In this document: positions 23,102 through 59,984 of the stretch, one piece after another
Layout of the letters: every line of letters starts with the position of its first letter
How positions within the stretch are numbered: position 1 is the first letter of the stretch
Made by a program: the position numbers and the translations under genes
The notes under the pieces: generated by a model
Seen by the model: the letters and a program-made list of their open reading frames with translations, nothing else
What the model was told of the DNA's origin: nothing
The model's database searches: none
Assembly: GCA_009760855.2 (NCBI GenBank)
Contig: WPIO01000063.1
Coordinates: 289,001-353,000, forward strand
Reading direction: 5' to 3'
DNA length: 64,000 bases
DNA from: Cristatella mucedo
Taxonomy: Eukaryota > Bryozoa > Phylactolaemata > Cristatellidae

Positions 23102-24749
23102 TGACCCTGACCTTATGCTCGGCCGCGACAAGTTTTTTCGGCTGGCGCTACATTAAGCGAGCTCAGCTGAGGAGACCAGAGAATCCAACGTAACATGCTG
23201 CTCTACGGCACTAAACGCATGCGACTAATATAGAAGTGGGACGAAGAGATAATAAAAAAGAGGTACTGCTCAGATCCGTGACTCAAACCTCACCACCAGA
23301 ACATCTGATCAAAACTACGTTGGCGGCTGACCAACGTGGGCAGCCAAAACTATGCAGGCTTCGGGAAATTATGCAGTATTAAAAAAATACTCTGTGGTTG
23401 AAGCGTGAGAATGAGTGTCCGGAGGGTTTTTCCCGGCGCAGTGAATGTCTACGATTTTAAAGAGGTTTATTAATCTAACTCATTCCGAAAATCGATAGTC
23501 TTAGCGTCACCATGCTAGTGCCTGTAACAGCTAGCACGAGCCGCGTGAACTGCTTGGCGGCCGACCTGGTCCTCCTTGCGGGGCCCAACATTGATATAAG
23601 ACTTTCGCGAGAACGTTTGCAGTTTTAAATTAAGTTTGTAGCCTCTCTAGAATAGGTTATATGTACATTTCGGCATTGTTTAGCTTGGTAAAGAGTGTGG
23701 TAGAATTCGTTTTCTGCTACTCAGCAGCGATCGTTCTACGATGCAATCATTTCGTCTACCAAAACTGTAGCCTGAGTTGTCGTCGCGAACAGCACAGAAC
23801 GCCAGCCGACGAGCAACACCACCGGTTTATTTCACCGCTCACAGATCAGGGCGGAGCGCGACTCTCTTCGCCCCTCACGCCCACCGGAGTGCCTCTGCGA
23901 CTCCCTTGTCATAACAATCACCGATAGCCCGTCCCGACTGCCTGCCGCATCGCGAATGTCACAGCCCACTCGTACAACGATCAGGGGCAGTGTCATCAAT
24001 TAAATGAAACCACAGAAAAGTAAAACAGTGGCCGAGGCTCTCTGTTACGAAGCATCACGCCGCACTATTCGAGGTGGCGCTTGAAGATTTCGGGCTGTAT
24101 TCGAACGGGCCTACCTCGTGCGGTGTGGCTCTTCAAGTCTTCGGACTAATCCGAACGGGCCAAATAGGATACCAATCAGCAGTAGCCGCCATCCAGACGC
24201 ACCGAAGCGCCCTGATTCCCACAGACGTGGTATGTCAGGCCGGCAGCCGCCCTACGACTCGAATAGCACGCTGTTCGGAGCTACTGCTTGGCGCTCTGTT
24301 CCAATCATTAAAGAGTCATTAAATACAAATGCGTATTGCTTAGCGGTTTTTAAAGTAAAAATATAACACTCTTTCGCCGTTTAAGCAATACATCATCCAT
24401 CAAAGTTCAGGGACTAAACAACCACCACTGCCGTCATTACCGCGCTGCACTGCCTGCAGTCAAGCTTGCCGCAGTAGTCGCCATCAGCATTTTCTCTATT
24501 ATTAAAACGAGCTCCCTTCAGCCGGCTGTACAACAACCGATGACTTAAAAGCGTACGACTTAGGACTAGCCGTAATTACACGGTCGGTTGTCAGGTTACC
24601 GGACGCAGCCGGCGGGAAGCTCCGAAGCTGCGGCGGTACGAAACGCGAAACAGCAGACGGATTATATGAATATCGAAAATATAGTGATTTTAAAGAATAA
24701 ATTTATATAAATAAATTAATTTAGGTTGGTGAAATTTCATTTTATATAA
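23102..24749. other. Decayed internal retroelement sequence or unique DNA; no gene seen
   Basis: No gag, protease or RT motif is visible. A diverged direct repeat (TTCGG..T..TCGAACGGGCC / TTCGG..T..CCGAACGGGCC) occurs at 24083-24160. 24660-24760 is very AT-rich. Confidence 0.4.
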
Positions 24750-24892
24750 TGCAAATAAGCCGTACGCCTCCGGCAAACTTTCGCGCGAATTCATTGGCGC
24801 CAGTTGGCTCTTTTTGGCACCTTCCGGATTCATCGGCGGGTTTTTATTGACCGGCGGACGTGGTCCTGTAAGGTGCGTCCCATAAACGGCGG
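24750..24892 (+). promoter_or_regulatory. Probable core promoter / 5' UTR of NPEPPS
   Basis: CpG content rises sharply just before the start codon. An inverted CCAAT (ATTGGCGCCAGTTGG) lies at 24793-24807, and no TATA box sits near the ATG. Placement is inferred from position and composition. Confidence 0.4.
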
Positions 24893-48951
<24,059 letters not shown>

Positions 48952-50024
48952 GCACTGACACCTGTTACCAGCTGCTGGCCAGCATCACTTGGATGCTCGT
49001 GTATATAGCCGTAATGCAAAGCTTGTCTTATCGCTGCTACCGGGTCACTATAGTGCATACAAATCAAGGCTTGCAATTGACTGCTGATTCTGATGCTAAT
49101 GAAATGCAGGTGCTAGCAGCTGCATAGATGGCACGAATATAAGGTGCCTGCAGATATATAAGCAGTAGACAGAAGTCTCTCTTGCAAATGTGTTGTGATT
49201 TGTAAGGCTTTCTGCCGATTCATATATCATCGTCGCTCATGCCAGTTCAAACCTTAGTGAAATTAGATGCTACGTCGTAGCTACCGAGCCCGATCAATGC
49301 GATGCTTTCATTGTTAGGGTCCAGATTAAGTTTCAGTCATATTCACCCATGTGATTACTTGATTACCACATGCGTTGACCATTCCTGAGCCGTTCAATCA
49401 GCATTCGTCCTAGTAGATCGTTCAAAGCGAACGGTAGCCGAGTTTTCTGTCAAGCTATGTGGGTCGTGGTCGTATTCCGGCTATGATTAGTCCGATCAAG
49501 CTACTAGCCTTATTACGACATATACTAGTTCATAATGTACACAGAACGTAACTTTCCGACACGTGAGTGGGTTTATGCATCGTGCATGTAAGCATGCTCT
49601 AAATAAGCAGCAAGCATGCACTTGCTTTAACTATGTTCTATCGTGTACAATATTCCTTCATTATAATTTCATAAGGCTTCTCTTCTGTTACTGCTCTTTA
49701 CATGAAGAGCTTAAATAGTGCCACTCATCTAGTGCCTGGTTTGAGGCTGATACAAGCTGCCGACCCAAAGTGATGGTCATTTCGATAAAGTTCATTTTAG
49801 CCCACCCGGCACTGCAGTAAGTGCTGTCCTTATCTGCACTTAAAGAGGCACCCGTGGACATGACTCTATAGTCACCCCTTAACAATACCCGTGGAAGGTT
49901 CACAGCAAAGAAGCTGTAGCAGTAAATGCAAAGTCTCCATCAGTGTCTCCTCCCAAAACACAACTTTCGAAGAGCTTACTAGCACCTGGTATTCTGGTCA
50001 ATGCAGATACTTAAAACATCTTCT
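48952..50024 (+). other. NPEPPS 3' UTR and downstream flank
   Basis: No canonical AATAAA was found within the first several hundred bases after the stop, so the poly(A) site is undetermined. No other feature was recognised. Confidence 0.5.
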
Positions 50025-53000
50025 TTGAATGTATCTCCGTTTGTAACTCCACAAAGACTAAGTAAAAAAATTAATTGGGCACTCAAAGCCCATGTGGGTT
50101 TTGGCACGCAAACGGTAGCCCACAGACTTAATCTCACTCAACAAAGAGAAAGTGAGAAGTACAGTTTAGTGAGTAGGGCGGTGGCAGTCGAGGAAGTGAA
50201 TAGCATGGAACGGCAGCACAGAACGGACGTAAAGTTTGCGTCACAGTCAGCTGCAGAAGAATAGATGTGTAAGAATAGTGGAGGTTAGTTCAACTGTAGA
50301 GAACCTGCAGAACCTAAGCTTCTGTCACCAACAGTCTTTAAGCAAAGTAATGAAACAGCTAATGTATTGTCCGTAAAGGCACCTAGGGCACAAGCAATCT
50401 GAACTGGTGCAGTAATTCAACTGAAGGAGCCAAGCAATGGCGGACCTTATTGGGCAACAAGAAGTTTATGCTTTGATCAACCGGGAGCTATCGTGGCTTC
50501 TTCATCAAAGGAGGTCCTACGATTTGTGGATCAACATTGCAGCCGTATTTAGCACGAGCTGCTGAGACTAGGGCCTTTTTTAGGTAGCTCAGCCAAGATC
50601 AAGGAATTGCCGTAATCTAGCCTAGACAGAACCTAGGTGCTAGTGTATTTCTAGCAAGCGGCGGTAGATGGCCCCCCCCTTATCGTACATAGGCAGGGGT
50701 CACGTGATGGCTAGCTGTCGAAGCAGTCTTCCTTATGTAGCCTGAAAAAGGCTGAACAGTTAATAAAGAGGACACCTACTTTCCGAGCACACGATGGCGG
50801 TAGCGCTACATCACCAATTATAAGACCGAAGGTCCCTTGACCAACCGTACGCTAAGGGTGCCCTATGAGCTGGAGGTTGGTTTCATAGTCGGTTGAAATT
50901 AGCCGACATCTAGGATCGAATGTGTGCAAGGTAGGCATTCAGTTTTAGTTACCGCAGTAGATTCAGACGGTTATACAACATGTTCAGCTGAGTATCTTCA
51001 GCATTGAAGTGAGAGCCGATTCCGTTGGCCTGTGTCACTTTTCCCAGAGGTGCAGTATAAATGGAGAACAGCAAAGGACCGAGAACGAACCCTTGTGGAA
51101 CTCCACTGGTGTCTGGTCAGGTGGATGAGACTTGACCACCATACGATATGGATTGAACACGATCGGACAATTATGCTTTGAAACACGTCAATTTCTCGTC
51201 TGCCGACCGATTTTCCTCGATCGGTCAGGTAGAATATTGCGATCAATAGGGTCCAACGCAGCTAATAGATTCAGCAGGGCTAGGGGAGTGATTGTCCCGC
51301 CGTATTTGCTGCATAAGGTGTTGTGGGTTACCCGGAGGAGAGCCGTTTCAGTGGAGTATTGTCGCTTGAATTGTGACTGAAATGTTTCTGACTTCATTTC
51401 TTTTAATGTATTTTCCAAGCTACTTGAGCAGTTTTTACGAAAATAGTGGCAGAAAAGGAAGAAGGGGAACTCAGCGATAGTTTGCTAGGACCTATGAATT
51501 CAATCCTGGTTTTTTAGGTATCCATCTAACGACGGCCGATTTGAAAGACTTAGGAACAATCTCGTAATAGGAGACGCATTAGAAGCCCGAATTATGGCTG
51601 AAATAATTTTGTCTGCCAATGAAGACCAAAGGGGGCCTGGTATTAGGTCTTCAGGAGACGAGCTCATCTTACTAGATTTTATCCAGGTAGCCACTTAGCA
51701 TACAATAACATCAGAAAATTTCTGAACAATAGTCACAGGTTGCGACTCAAAATTTGTTATGTGTCGAGGTGGTTTTATGGAGGCTCAAATATGCGAAATT
51801 TTTTCAACGACGAATGCTGAAACCCTATCGGTCGAACCATTAATACTCAGGAAGTGAGACCTCGCCGAGTTGGCGAGCAAATTATTCTTCTACATTTTTT
51901 TGTTCGTCTGACTGTCTGCAGTTTCTGAGTGAAAAAGAAGCCCTGGTTCTTTATAGTTCCCGGTGTTGACTCGGAGAAAGTCTGCTAGTCTGTCAGTCTC
52001 AGACATTGTAAACCGGCATTCAAGCGTTAGCTTGACACTGAATCTTTTCAAGTTTTGGTAAATCAAAAGATCTCCAAAACACGGTTTTCGGACAGAATTG
52101 TAACCGAAACTGGGGGGCGTAGGCTGCTTCCCACCCAGCACCACCCTGTCCCGGCTATGCCGTCGCTGTCGCATGGCTATCGAAAGACGGGTGGCAATTC
52201 TATTAAACCTCTTGATAACAATATCGCATGCGCCAACAATAACATGAGAATTAAATAAAACTACTTGGAGGCCCTAAATACATTAGGCTACGGGGCGTGG
52301 GAAACAACGAAGCCAGCCTTCCAAATGGGGAGGACACTCTCGGACCGGAGCAATCTCGTAGACAGGGCTGCCATCTCGCAAGTACCAAATCACGACGGCA
52401 AAGGTCAGACTGTGTTTGCCTAACTGAGGCTCGCTAGCGAGGAACATGATATCAGCTCGCCAAGGGCCCAGCTCATGGAGGGGGCTACGAACAATATGCT
52501 ACAGGAGAATGTGGAATATACAAGTCATAACAGTGAGCGTGCTTATCTCCAGTTATGCTTGGACTGTGGATCCTCGTGGCCTTCTGTGTGTCGCCGCATC
52601 GTCGGCGAACGCCAGCCTTCCATCCTGATGCTGTGCTGTGCGACCCGAGACCGCTAGATCCCACATCTTGGCCGACAAAGTGTCCGATACCCGAATGCCA
52701 GATTAACAGGCATTATTGCACGTCTGAGATCAATGTCAAAGGTCAGGCTTTGACCTAGCCTGTGACCGTTGTCACATTACAGCCGTCCCCGGCCACCGAA
52801 CCTCGCCTGGATACATAATGTAGGGGAGCTCGATCGTCGAGAGCTCTCCCAAGTTTCGAGTGTACTACATCAGTAAAGGTATCGACGCTGTCGCCTGAGT
52901 CTGGATCAGATAAAGAAGACCGGCACCGTAAACAGATTTAGAAGATTTCTCAGCATCAATGCTTTTGAAGTAGCGTCGCTGGACAAAGTCAATGCTACAC

Positions 53001-53100
53001 CGTAGACACGTAGGAACAGGAACAGTAAATGAGATTGAGCAATGATCTGAGCCGGTCAGCGTGCGAACAAACAACAATTCCAGTGAAACATGCATCCCTT
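50025..53100 (-). mobile_element. LINE-B, long degenerate copy (L2/CR1-like)
   Basis: Minus strand, from 5' to 3'. An endonuclease C-terminal piece has L-T-G-S-D-H-C-S-I-S-F (about 53060), the SDH signature of APE-type nucleases. An interruption follows at about 52180-52850. RT pieces come next: Y-S-T-E-T-A-L-L-R-V-T and L-A-A-L-D-P-I-D-R-N-I-L (51240-51360), then R-S-F-A-V-L-H-L-Y (51050-51100). The 3' end GTATCTCCGTTTGTAACTCC is at 50030. It has many stops. The left part may extend to about 53700. Confidence 0.8.
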
Positions 53101-54028
53101 GCGATCACAAGATCCAGAGCGAGGCAAGGATATGAGTCGTATGACTAAAATGTTGCACCTAGTCGAAAACAGTTCTCCAAACAGCTCTACATGGAGTAAT
53201 TTAATTAAATGACGTGGATTGCATTCTCTGTTTTCAGGTCTATTTGGTCACTCAGACGACATCAAGCATCACATTCCTATTAGAAGCAATTTCGAACATG
53301 CACATCCGTACAGAAAGCCATTGTTATGCATGCCGAGCAGATTTGTTTAGGGGAAGACAGCAACACCGATGAGGCAGAGTGTGAGGTGGGGTATGCAAGC
53401 GAGCAATCGATTTAGGATTACCTATGCTGTGAATCTAGGCAAACTAAAGGACTGTGCTTCTTGCCTCATATTCTCTTTCTTAGCCAGTGGTACAATAGAA
53501 AGGAAACTTAGCTGAAGGAACAGACCCTGAGCTTTTGGAATGAGAACAGCTTTTTAACTGAGGTCCGTCAACAAAAGTGCATCTGAGATCGACCGATTGT
53601 CGATAGCCAGGGGGAGGGCAGCGCCCATCACTCGAATAGGCGGTAGTCACATGCCTAAGGACCTGTGGTTAGTATAAACTGCTTATTACCCGAGTAGTCA
53701 TAGAGGTTTGAGTGCAGAACATAAAACATCTTTCCTAGTGGCATGACATAGCGGCTCCAGCTGGACTGCAGCAATGCAGACACCACCGAGTGAGCCATCA
53801 CGGTGCAGTCAACCTCTCATGCCTTCACCAAACTATGCGTTCCGTTCCGCAGGGCTCTGGAGATTGGAGGAAGCACGTATTCTGCTGGGGCAGCTCCATT
53901 TTCTCAAGCGTAGTGCTGCTGGAATGTCAGGAGCCATTGAAATAGGTTCGCTGTAGAAAAATAGCCGGCTTTCCTGGCTGTGATGCAGAACGATGTATCC
54001 GATGGAGATAGACATGCTGCCAATGTTA
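53101..54028. other. Possible LINE 5' region; otherwise nothing seen
   Basis: It could be the upstream endonuclease part of the same LINE, but I could not identify motifs. Confidence 0.35.
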
Positions 54029-54032
54029 GGTT

Positions 54033-54759
54033 TGTACCCAGGCTAGGTTCGGTTGGCTGGGACCGGATGGCTGTAATGAGGGTCACCGGCTAGGCCCGGG
54101 TCTGACCTATGGCATGGCCGGATGTGTGGTGACGAAAGGTCACCGGGGCTCTGGGGTAGAAGTTGGCCGAGTAAGTGGTGGTGTTGGCGGCTCCCGGTCT
54201 CGCCGAGTTATGCACCTGGATGGTTGCAGGCTTGCTCCGGCGATGCGTCTGCGCACGCAAGGCGACGAGTACCCAAGGCCCGAGCGGAGCTGGATAGCAC
54301 GCTCGTTGTTGAGACTTGTATATTCGGCGTTCCCCGTGTAGCGTGTTCGTGACTCTCCCTCCCTGTGTGTTGGCGTCTTTCGGTGGAAGCTCTCGACTGT
54401 TGTGGACGTCTGCTCCGTCTATCCCAGAATACTCAGCTAGCCGGGTCTTGTACGGCGTACGCTTGTACTGGTGGGACGGAGGCCGGCGACGGTGCGACGG
54501 TGGAAGCCGACTGACCAACTAACACTTTTGTTTGTGCTTGCTGCGTCATCTTGCGCCCCAAATGGTGTACTTTGTTTAGGACCTTCCCTGTAGATTTGTT
54601 TAGTTCCCTTGTTGTTGTTGGCGCATGCGTTATTATAAAGAGGTTTAACCTGACGGCCGCTCGTCTTACCCTAGCTTAGCGGCATGGCGAGCGGCCGCGT
54701 GGCCGGAGTATGGCGGGGTTTGGCGGGAACTAGCCTTTGACCCATGGAACTCGGCTACA
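54033..54759 (+). mobile_element. Solo LTR, copy 2 (727 bp)
   Basis: Starts TGTACCCAGGCTAGG, ends GGAACTCGGCTACA, and matches 22353-23083 throughout. It is flanked by the 4-bp direct repeat GGTT at 54029-54032 and 54760-54763, the expected target-site duplication. There is no primer-binding sequence after it, consistent with LTR-LTR recombination. Confidence 0.87.
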
Positions 54760-54763
54760 GGTT

Positions 54764-55847
54764 AACAATTGTGCTTCACTCAGCACTGAGACAACTGATC
54801 CTGCCTCTGATAGCAACCACAGTCGACAGGCTCAACGGTCTTTTAACTCTTTATGTGTGCTTTTGATGCACCTGTGTGCACATGACGATGCCGCGCCTTG
54901 TTAATGTGAGCATGTAAAGTGGAAATTCAGGAACGTAAATGACATTCAGTGAGAGCTTGCTAGCGAGCTGGGTTTCAACGGTCGGTTTCTTTTCGGTCGC
55001 GGTTCAGTCTTTGTCACCAAAACTGAAAAGTAGGTGCACGACGAGTGGAAGACCGAGGAAGCCGGTAGCAAGCGATAAATCATAGCTGCCTTAAATGACA
55101 TGCCTTCATCTTTACTTTTAAAGGAACGGCAGTCGGATGACCCGCAAAATCACAAGGGCATTAGAGTTCCACTTTATGGCACACTAAAAGCTCCAGTGCG
55201 AGGAACCGGATTTCTTGCGGCGATAGGCGAGGATGGCAATCGCCTAGTTTAAATTGACCCCTAAGCCGCCGACGAAGCCCGACCGAGATACAATACCGAA
55301 GCTTCAAGTGCTTGCTGGGGCACGTGGCTGCAAAAGCAGTGCAATACTATACAAGAATTTTTATTTAGATTACAGCATTATCAACCACTGAGGTCAGTGT
55401 AATGGGCGGAGCTGGCAAGTTCGCTGCCTGTGGGGATCAATTGCGGCTGCTTTCCCACGACTGCTCCTTGGATGTAGGAAGTAAGATACTTGAGAAAGCA
55501 ATACGTAAGGCGAGCGTACCTTGGAAATTTCCTACTAGAAGAAAGGCCTTAGCGGGACTCAGCAGGCACCAATACCAACAAGCCCACTCTTATGCTCGTA
55601 CTTGTTTTCCTGCCCGTAGGAAGTTTCTACAAAGGGGTTTAGCTTCTTTTCAAGTACACGTGTGCTATTAACTCTAAGAGCCAGTTATCAATAGCGGCTT
55701 TCTTCTACGGAACGCCAGCTAGTAAAGCAATTACATGTCGATCCTCACCTGTAAGTGAAATTAGGTTCAGCACGCATCCTTAGCACCTGCTCAGGTGCAC
55801 ATACGCGCACTTGCGACCGCACACACGCAATGAAGCACGCTCACACA
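54764..55847. other. No feature recognised
   Basis: A plus-strand 89-codon frame at 55402-55671 has no recognisable domain. Confidence 0.4.
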
Positions 55848-55875
55848 CTCAGACACACACACACACACAAACACG

Positions 55876-55937
<62 letters not shown>

Positions 55938-55981
55938 CACGCACGCACACGCACGCACACACACGCACGCGCGCGCGCACG

Positions 55982-56039
<58 letters not shown>

Positions 56040-56053
56040 CGCACACACACACA
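55848..56053. repeat. (CA)n with CG interruptions
   Basis: About 200 bp of alternating purine-pyrimidine sequence, mostly CA with CG steps, including a CGCGCGCG core near 55968-55977. Confidence 0.95.
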
Positions 56054-56675
56054 CTGCAACTGCTGCCCGATGCTCCGACTCATTTCCTGGCACTCTGTTG
56101 ACACTGAAATACATATTACTGCTGCAGAGCATCACTGATGAGCATCTATCTACTAGGGCACCGCAGGGACACGGTAAAGCAGCATGAGGTGTGGGAGCCA
56201 AGACTTAAAAGGACTAATTAATAGATTTACATTATTTGTTCGAGTCTCTTCTATTTAGGATTAGGTTTTTAAAAATTTTGAATCTGGAGGCGTCAGTATA
56301 TGGTAATTTATAACAGCAATTGTCACCTTGTCGAGGGAAATTTGTAGTCAGTACTAACAAACGATTTTGCACGAGTCAACCGACTCTCTGGAGGCCAACG
56401 GGATTTGTAAGAGCAGTAAACAAACGCAGCTGGAATTAAACAGAGTCAGATCACAAACGCGTACTTGTCGTTTTCGTCCCCGAGTAGTTCGCTCTGCGAA
56501 GCAACCTCAAAAGGAGCTACTCTTAATTACCGCACCGAACTGGTACGCTGCACGCCATTTATAACTACTCTGGCCATCGTTTTTATCAGATGAATCCAGC
56601 TGCTCTTGATGCACGACGTGAGTGGCTTTCAAGTAATGTGCCCAAGCTGATGGCCAACAGACTATTGGACCCTCA
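56054..56675. other. No feature recognised
   Basis: Short open frames only. Confidence 0.4.
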
Positions 56676-57395
56676 TGTATGTATCTCCGTCTGTAACTCC
56701 ACAAAGTCATTAAGACTATGTGGGTGTTACGCAGGAGAGTTTTGTATAGCGCACTCACAACCTAAGCGGCTTTCGGTACGCATTCGGTAGCCAGAAGACT
56801 TCGTCTCACGCAACAAAGAGAAAGTGGCAAGCATAGCAGAGTCAGGAGAGCAGTTGATGTAGTGAGTAGCATGGAAGTAGTAGCTCAGGACCGCTGAAAA
56901 GGATGAGCCATAGTCGGCAGCAGGAGAGTAGTTGTCGTTGTGTAAGAATTGTGGAAGCGAGTTCAGCAGTCTAGGACCTGCAGAGCTAAAGCTTCTGTCG
57001 CCAACGGTCTTTAAGCGGAGGAACGGAACAGCTAATTTATTGTCCACACAGGACCTGAGGGTGCGAAGAGGCTGAAACTGATACAGCAGTTCAGCTAGGT
57101 ACGAAGGAGCCAAGCCGTGGCGGGCCTTGTGGGTCAGCGTAAGAATTTTGCTCTCTATCCGTTGCTCAACCGGCATCCATCATAGCTCTTTTAGCAAAAG
57201 AGACACGTGCTCAAACCTCTGGGACTTGAAGACTAGCCTTGCAGGCATATTCATTGTCAGCTGCAGTGGCCTAGTTGCTTTCTTTGGTAGCCCAGCCATA
57301 AGGGAATTACAATAATCAAGCCGAGACAGAATTCTGACAGCATTGCCAAGGGTATCACTTTTCTGGTAAGGCACGGCAAACTTCGGTGAGCACAT
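56676..57395 (-). mobile_element. LINE-B 3' part
   Basis: The minus strand encodes the ORF2 C-terminus: L-D-Y-C-N-S-L-M-A-G-L-P-K-K, then Q-R-I-E-S-K-I-L-T-L-T-H-K-A, then G-L-A-P-S-Y-L-A-E-L-L, then R-L-K-T-V-G-D-R-S-F-S and L-L-N-S-L-P. It ends at the terminal GTATCTCCGTCTGTAACTCC block. It is the best-preserved LINE-B copy for family assignment. Confidence 0.87.
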
Positions 57396-57639
57396 TCACG
57401 GAGCATGCTCATTTTTACGTAGGAATTTTGAGATTCCCGAGAATCTCACGCATGGCATACGAAACTACCTAATGCTATTTCATAGCGATGTATACCTTAT
57501 TATTTGTGAAATAAGGTACCCATTGATTAATCAGGACTGAGTAGAGTATTTCTCATCGGTTTATCGGCGATAATTTTTAGAAAGCATGCAATCGGCAGTG
57601 AATATATACATAAGTTTTCCGTCTTCTTGGCTTGACTCG
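57396..57639. other. Spacer with short hairpin
   Basis: TACCTTATT/AATAAGGTA arms around 57493-57520; nothing else seen. Confidence 0.5.
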
Positions 57640-59470
57640 TTTCGCGTTCTTTCTCGTTCACGTTATTGGCCCGGGCCAATACGGCAATCTACAGCAATAC
57701 AGCAATCTGATGCAAAATGCCCTAAAATCGGTTTCGCAATGCTTCAATTTTTAATGAATGTCGCAAAGCACACTAGTTAAAGTCAACCGCATCGTTTTAA
57801 GCCATTGCACTCATACAATCTAATGCAATGCATGGCTATCTACGGCAAATGGCAACGGCTAGACTCGAAGCAGCAATCCACTACAATCCGTGGCAAGTCG
57901 ACCCCAAATTGGCTGCACAAACTGCCAATTGTCATCGCATTTCAAATTTCCTTGTGCTAAAAGTGAAATCTTAGGACTTTCAAGCTATTTTGCACGTTAA
58001 TTGGCATCAATGTAAGGCAGTCGACAGCACTGGCAGGGACCAATAACGAAATCCGTGGCAAACCGACCAGAAAATCGGCTGCACCAAGCTCAAATTCTCA
58101 TTCCACGTAACATCTCACTCACATCTCGCGCACATACTTTCAAACCTTTCAACCAGCTCTGACCGTTCAATCTTGGGCCATCCATGGCAATCGACGGCAG
58201 TGGCCCAGGCGCATACGGCAATCCATTGTGATCCATCGAAAATCACTGGAAAGTGACTGGGCCAAGATCAAATACATCTTATCTGTCACTGGGCACTGTG
58301 TTTAAAGGGCAGCCACATCCTGTCAAGCAATAGCACACGTACAATCGCGATCAATGAAAGGCAATCGACAGCAATGTCCCGCGACTAATACCCCAAATCC
58401 CGGCAAATTGATGAGAAGTTGGTAGCGCGAAAGCCTCAATTGCCATTGCATATAACATTCCGCTGCGTCCAAAGTAAAACTGTGGAATTTAAAAGATGCT
58501 TTGTTTTTTAACTGTTAACAATGCACGGCAATCAATAGCAATGGTAGGGGCCGATAGCAAAATCCGTGGAAAATTGACAAGATTGGCTGCACTAAACTGC
58601 AACTCTAATTCCAGGTAACATGTACCTGTGTTCGCGAATAATTGGCGGATTGCAGCGGATTTCGGTGGATTGAGGTGGATTGCGGTATGGGACCGGGCCG
58701 TTGCAGTCGATTGCAATTCATTGAAAATGTGTGCACAATGGAGCGAAATTTTGTGGGTGCACTTTGAACTGAGTCTAGTCCTATATGCAATGTCAATTAG
58801 AGCTTCGAGATGGCGATTTGAGGATGATTTGCAATGGAATAGAGTGGATTTCGGTAGGTTTTTAGGTCATTTCAGGCGATTGCCGGTCATTGCCAAAGTG
58901 CGAGGATTAACAGTTTTTTTATTTTACGCGGTTGTGCACACAGCATGATGAACTTTAATGCAAAAAAAACTGGAGCTCGGCGCAATCTATTTCAATGTTT
59001 TGTGCGGTGGATTCAGTGGATTGAATTGAATAGCGCCTGAATAGAGATTAAGGTCTCTTGGGGCGCTGTACAAATTAATTATATATTGCAGTATTGGCCT
59101 CGGCTACTGCAGTCGATTGCAGTGCATTGCATGAGAACGGCCGTGAAAATGCAAGTGAAATTTTTTTAAGTGCAATTGTCACAGAGTTTGCTGTCATATG
59201 TAATCAAAAAATTAGCTCTTCGAACAGGATTTCTTTCGTTGCGTGGTGGAATGCAGTGTATTACCGGTGGATTGCGGTATTGACATGGGTCACTGCGATA
59301 ATATTTCAGTGGACTTCGTGAGAACGCGTGGGCGGAATTGCACGAAATTTTCCGGGTACACTGTACGTGTAGCGTAGTTCAATATTCAAACTTTTTGGAG
59401 CTGTACGAAGTTGATTTGTGGTGGATTTGACGGGAACTATAATGGATTGCGGTACAGGCGTCCGACGTCA
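57640..59470. repeat. Satellite array, period about 170 bp, inverted in the middle
   Basis: The left half repeats a GGCAATC(G/T)AC..GCA motif at 57683, 57834, 58016, 58186, 58360 and 58527 (spacings 151-182). The right half carries the reverse complement (GGATTGCGGTA..TGCAGTCGATTGC) starting near 58678, 58844, 59016, 59268 and 59444. The flip lies at about 58610-58675. A SINE-1 tail interrupts one right-hand unit. Confidence 0.8.
59031..59090 (+). repeat. SINE-1 tail fragment inside satellite
   Basis: TAGCGCCTGAATAGAGATTA, AGGTCTCTTGGGGCGCTGTA, CAAATTAATTATA: the SINE-1 hairpin tail without its tRNA head. Confidence 0.85.
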
Positions 59471-59690
59471 AAACTCATTTGCATAAGTGCACGTGTGCGC
59501 AGCGACATTTTTGGTGGATAAATAAATTCGAACGTGCACTACAATATCAGCAAAAAATTTGAACTTGGCAACGCTTACGTCCGGTCATTATTAACCTAAT
59601 TAGGTTGAATTTCGGTAATTCGTCGAACCCCATCTCCTGCAGCATCTGTCCGAAATCTAGATGTCCTTTTCTGAAGCTTCTCTAAATAAT
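59471..59690. other. Spacer, nothing seen
   Basis: No recognisable feature. Confidence 0.4.
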
Positions 59691-59828
59691 TAAATTCATT
59701 TGTATAGCGCCCTAGTAAAACTCAATCTCAATCTAGGCGCTTTACATATGCCACGGGGCTCGAGCCCACGACCGCGGCCAGACCTTGATAGAGGCGAGCA
59801 CCTTCACCACTGAGACAAACCAGCTCGG
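59691..59828 (-). repeat. SINE-1 copy
   Basis: Complete copy, AAATTCATTTGTATAGCGCC to CCAGCTCGG. Confidence 0.85.
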
Positions 59829-59984
59829 TGTAGACGACCACATCAACTCCACAATAAATTATGCGTACTTTCAGCAACGCAATATACAGGGGTAATACAT
59901 TCAATTTGTCCATGCATTTCTGAATCTCATCTCTGCTTCTTTAACTAACTGCCAGAAAATTTTCCGGCCTATGCAGCCAGGTGC

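Noticed and set aside
55755..56201. His/Thr-rich and Cys/Val-rich frames
   Set aside because: Translations of the CA/CG microsatellite.
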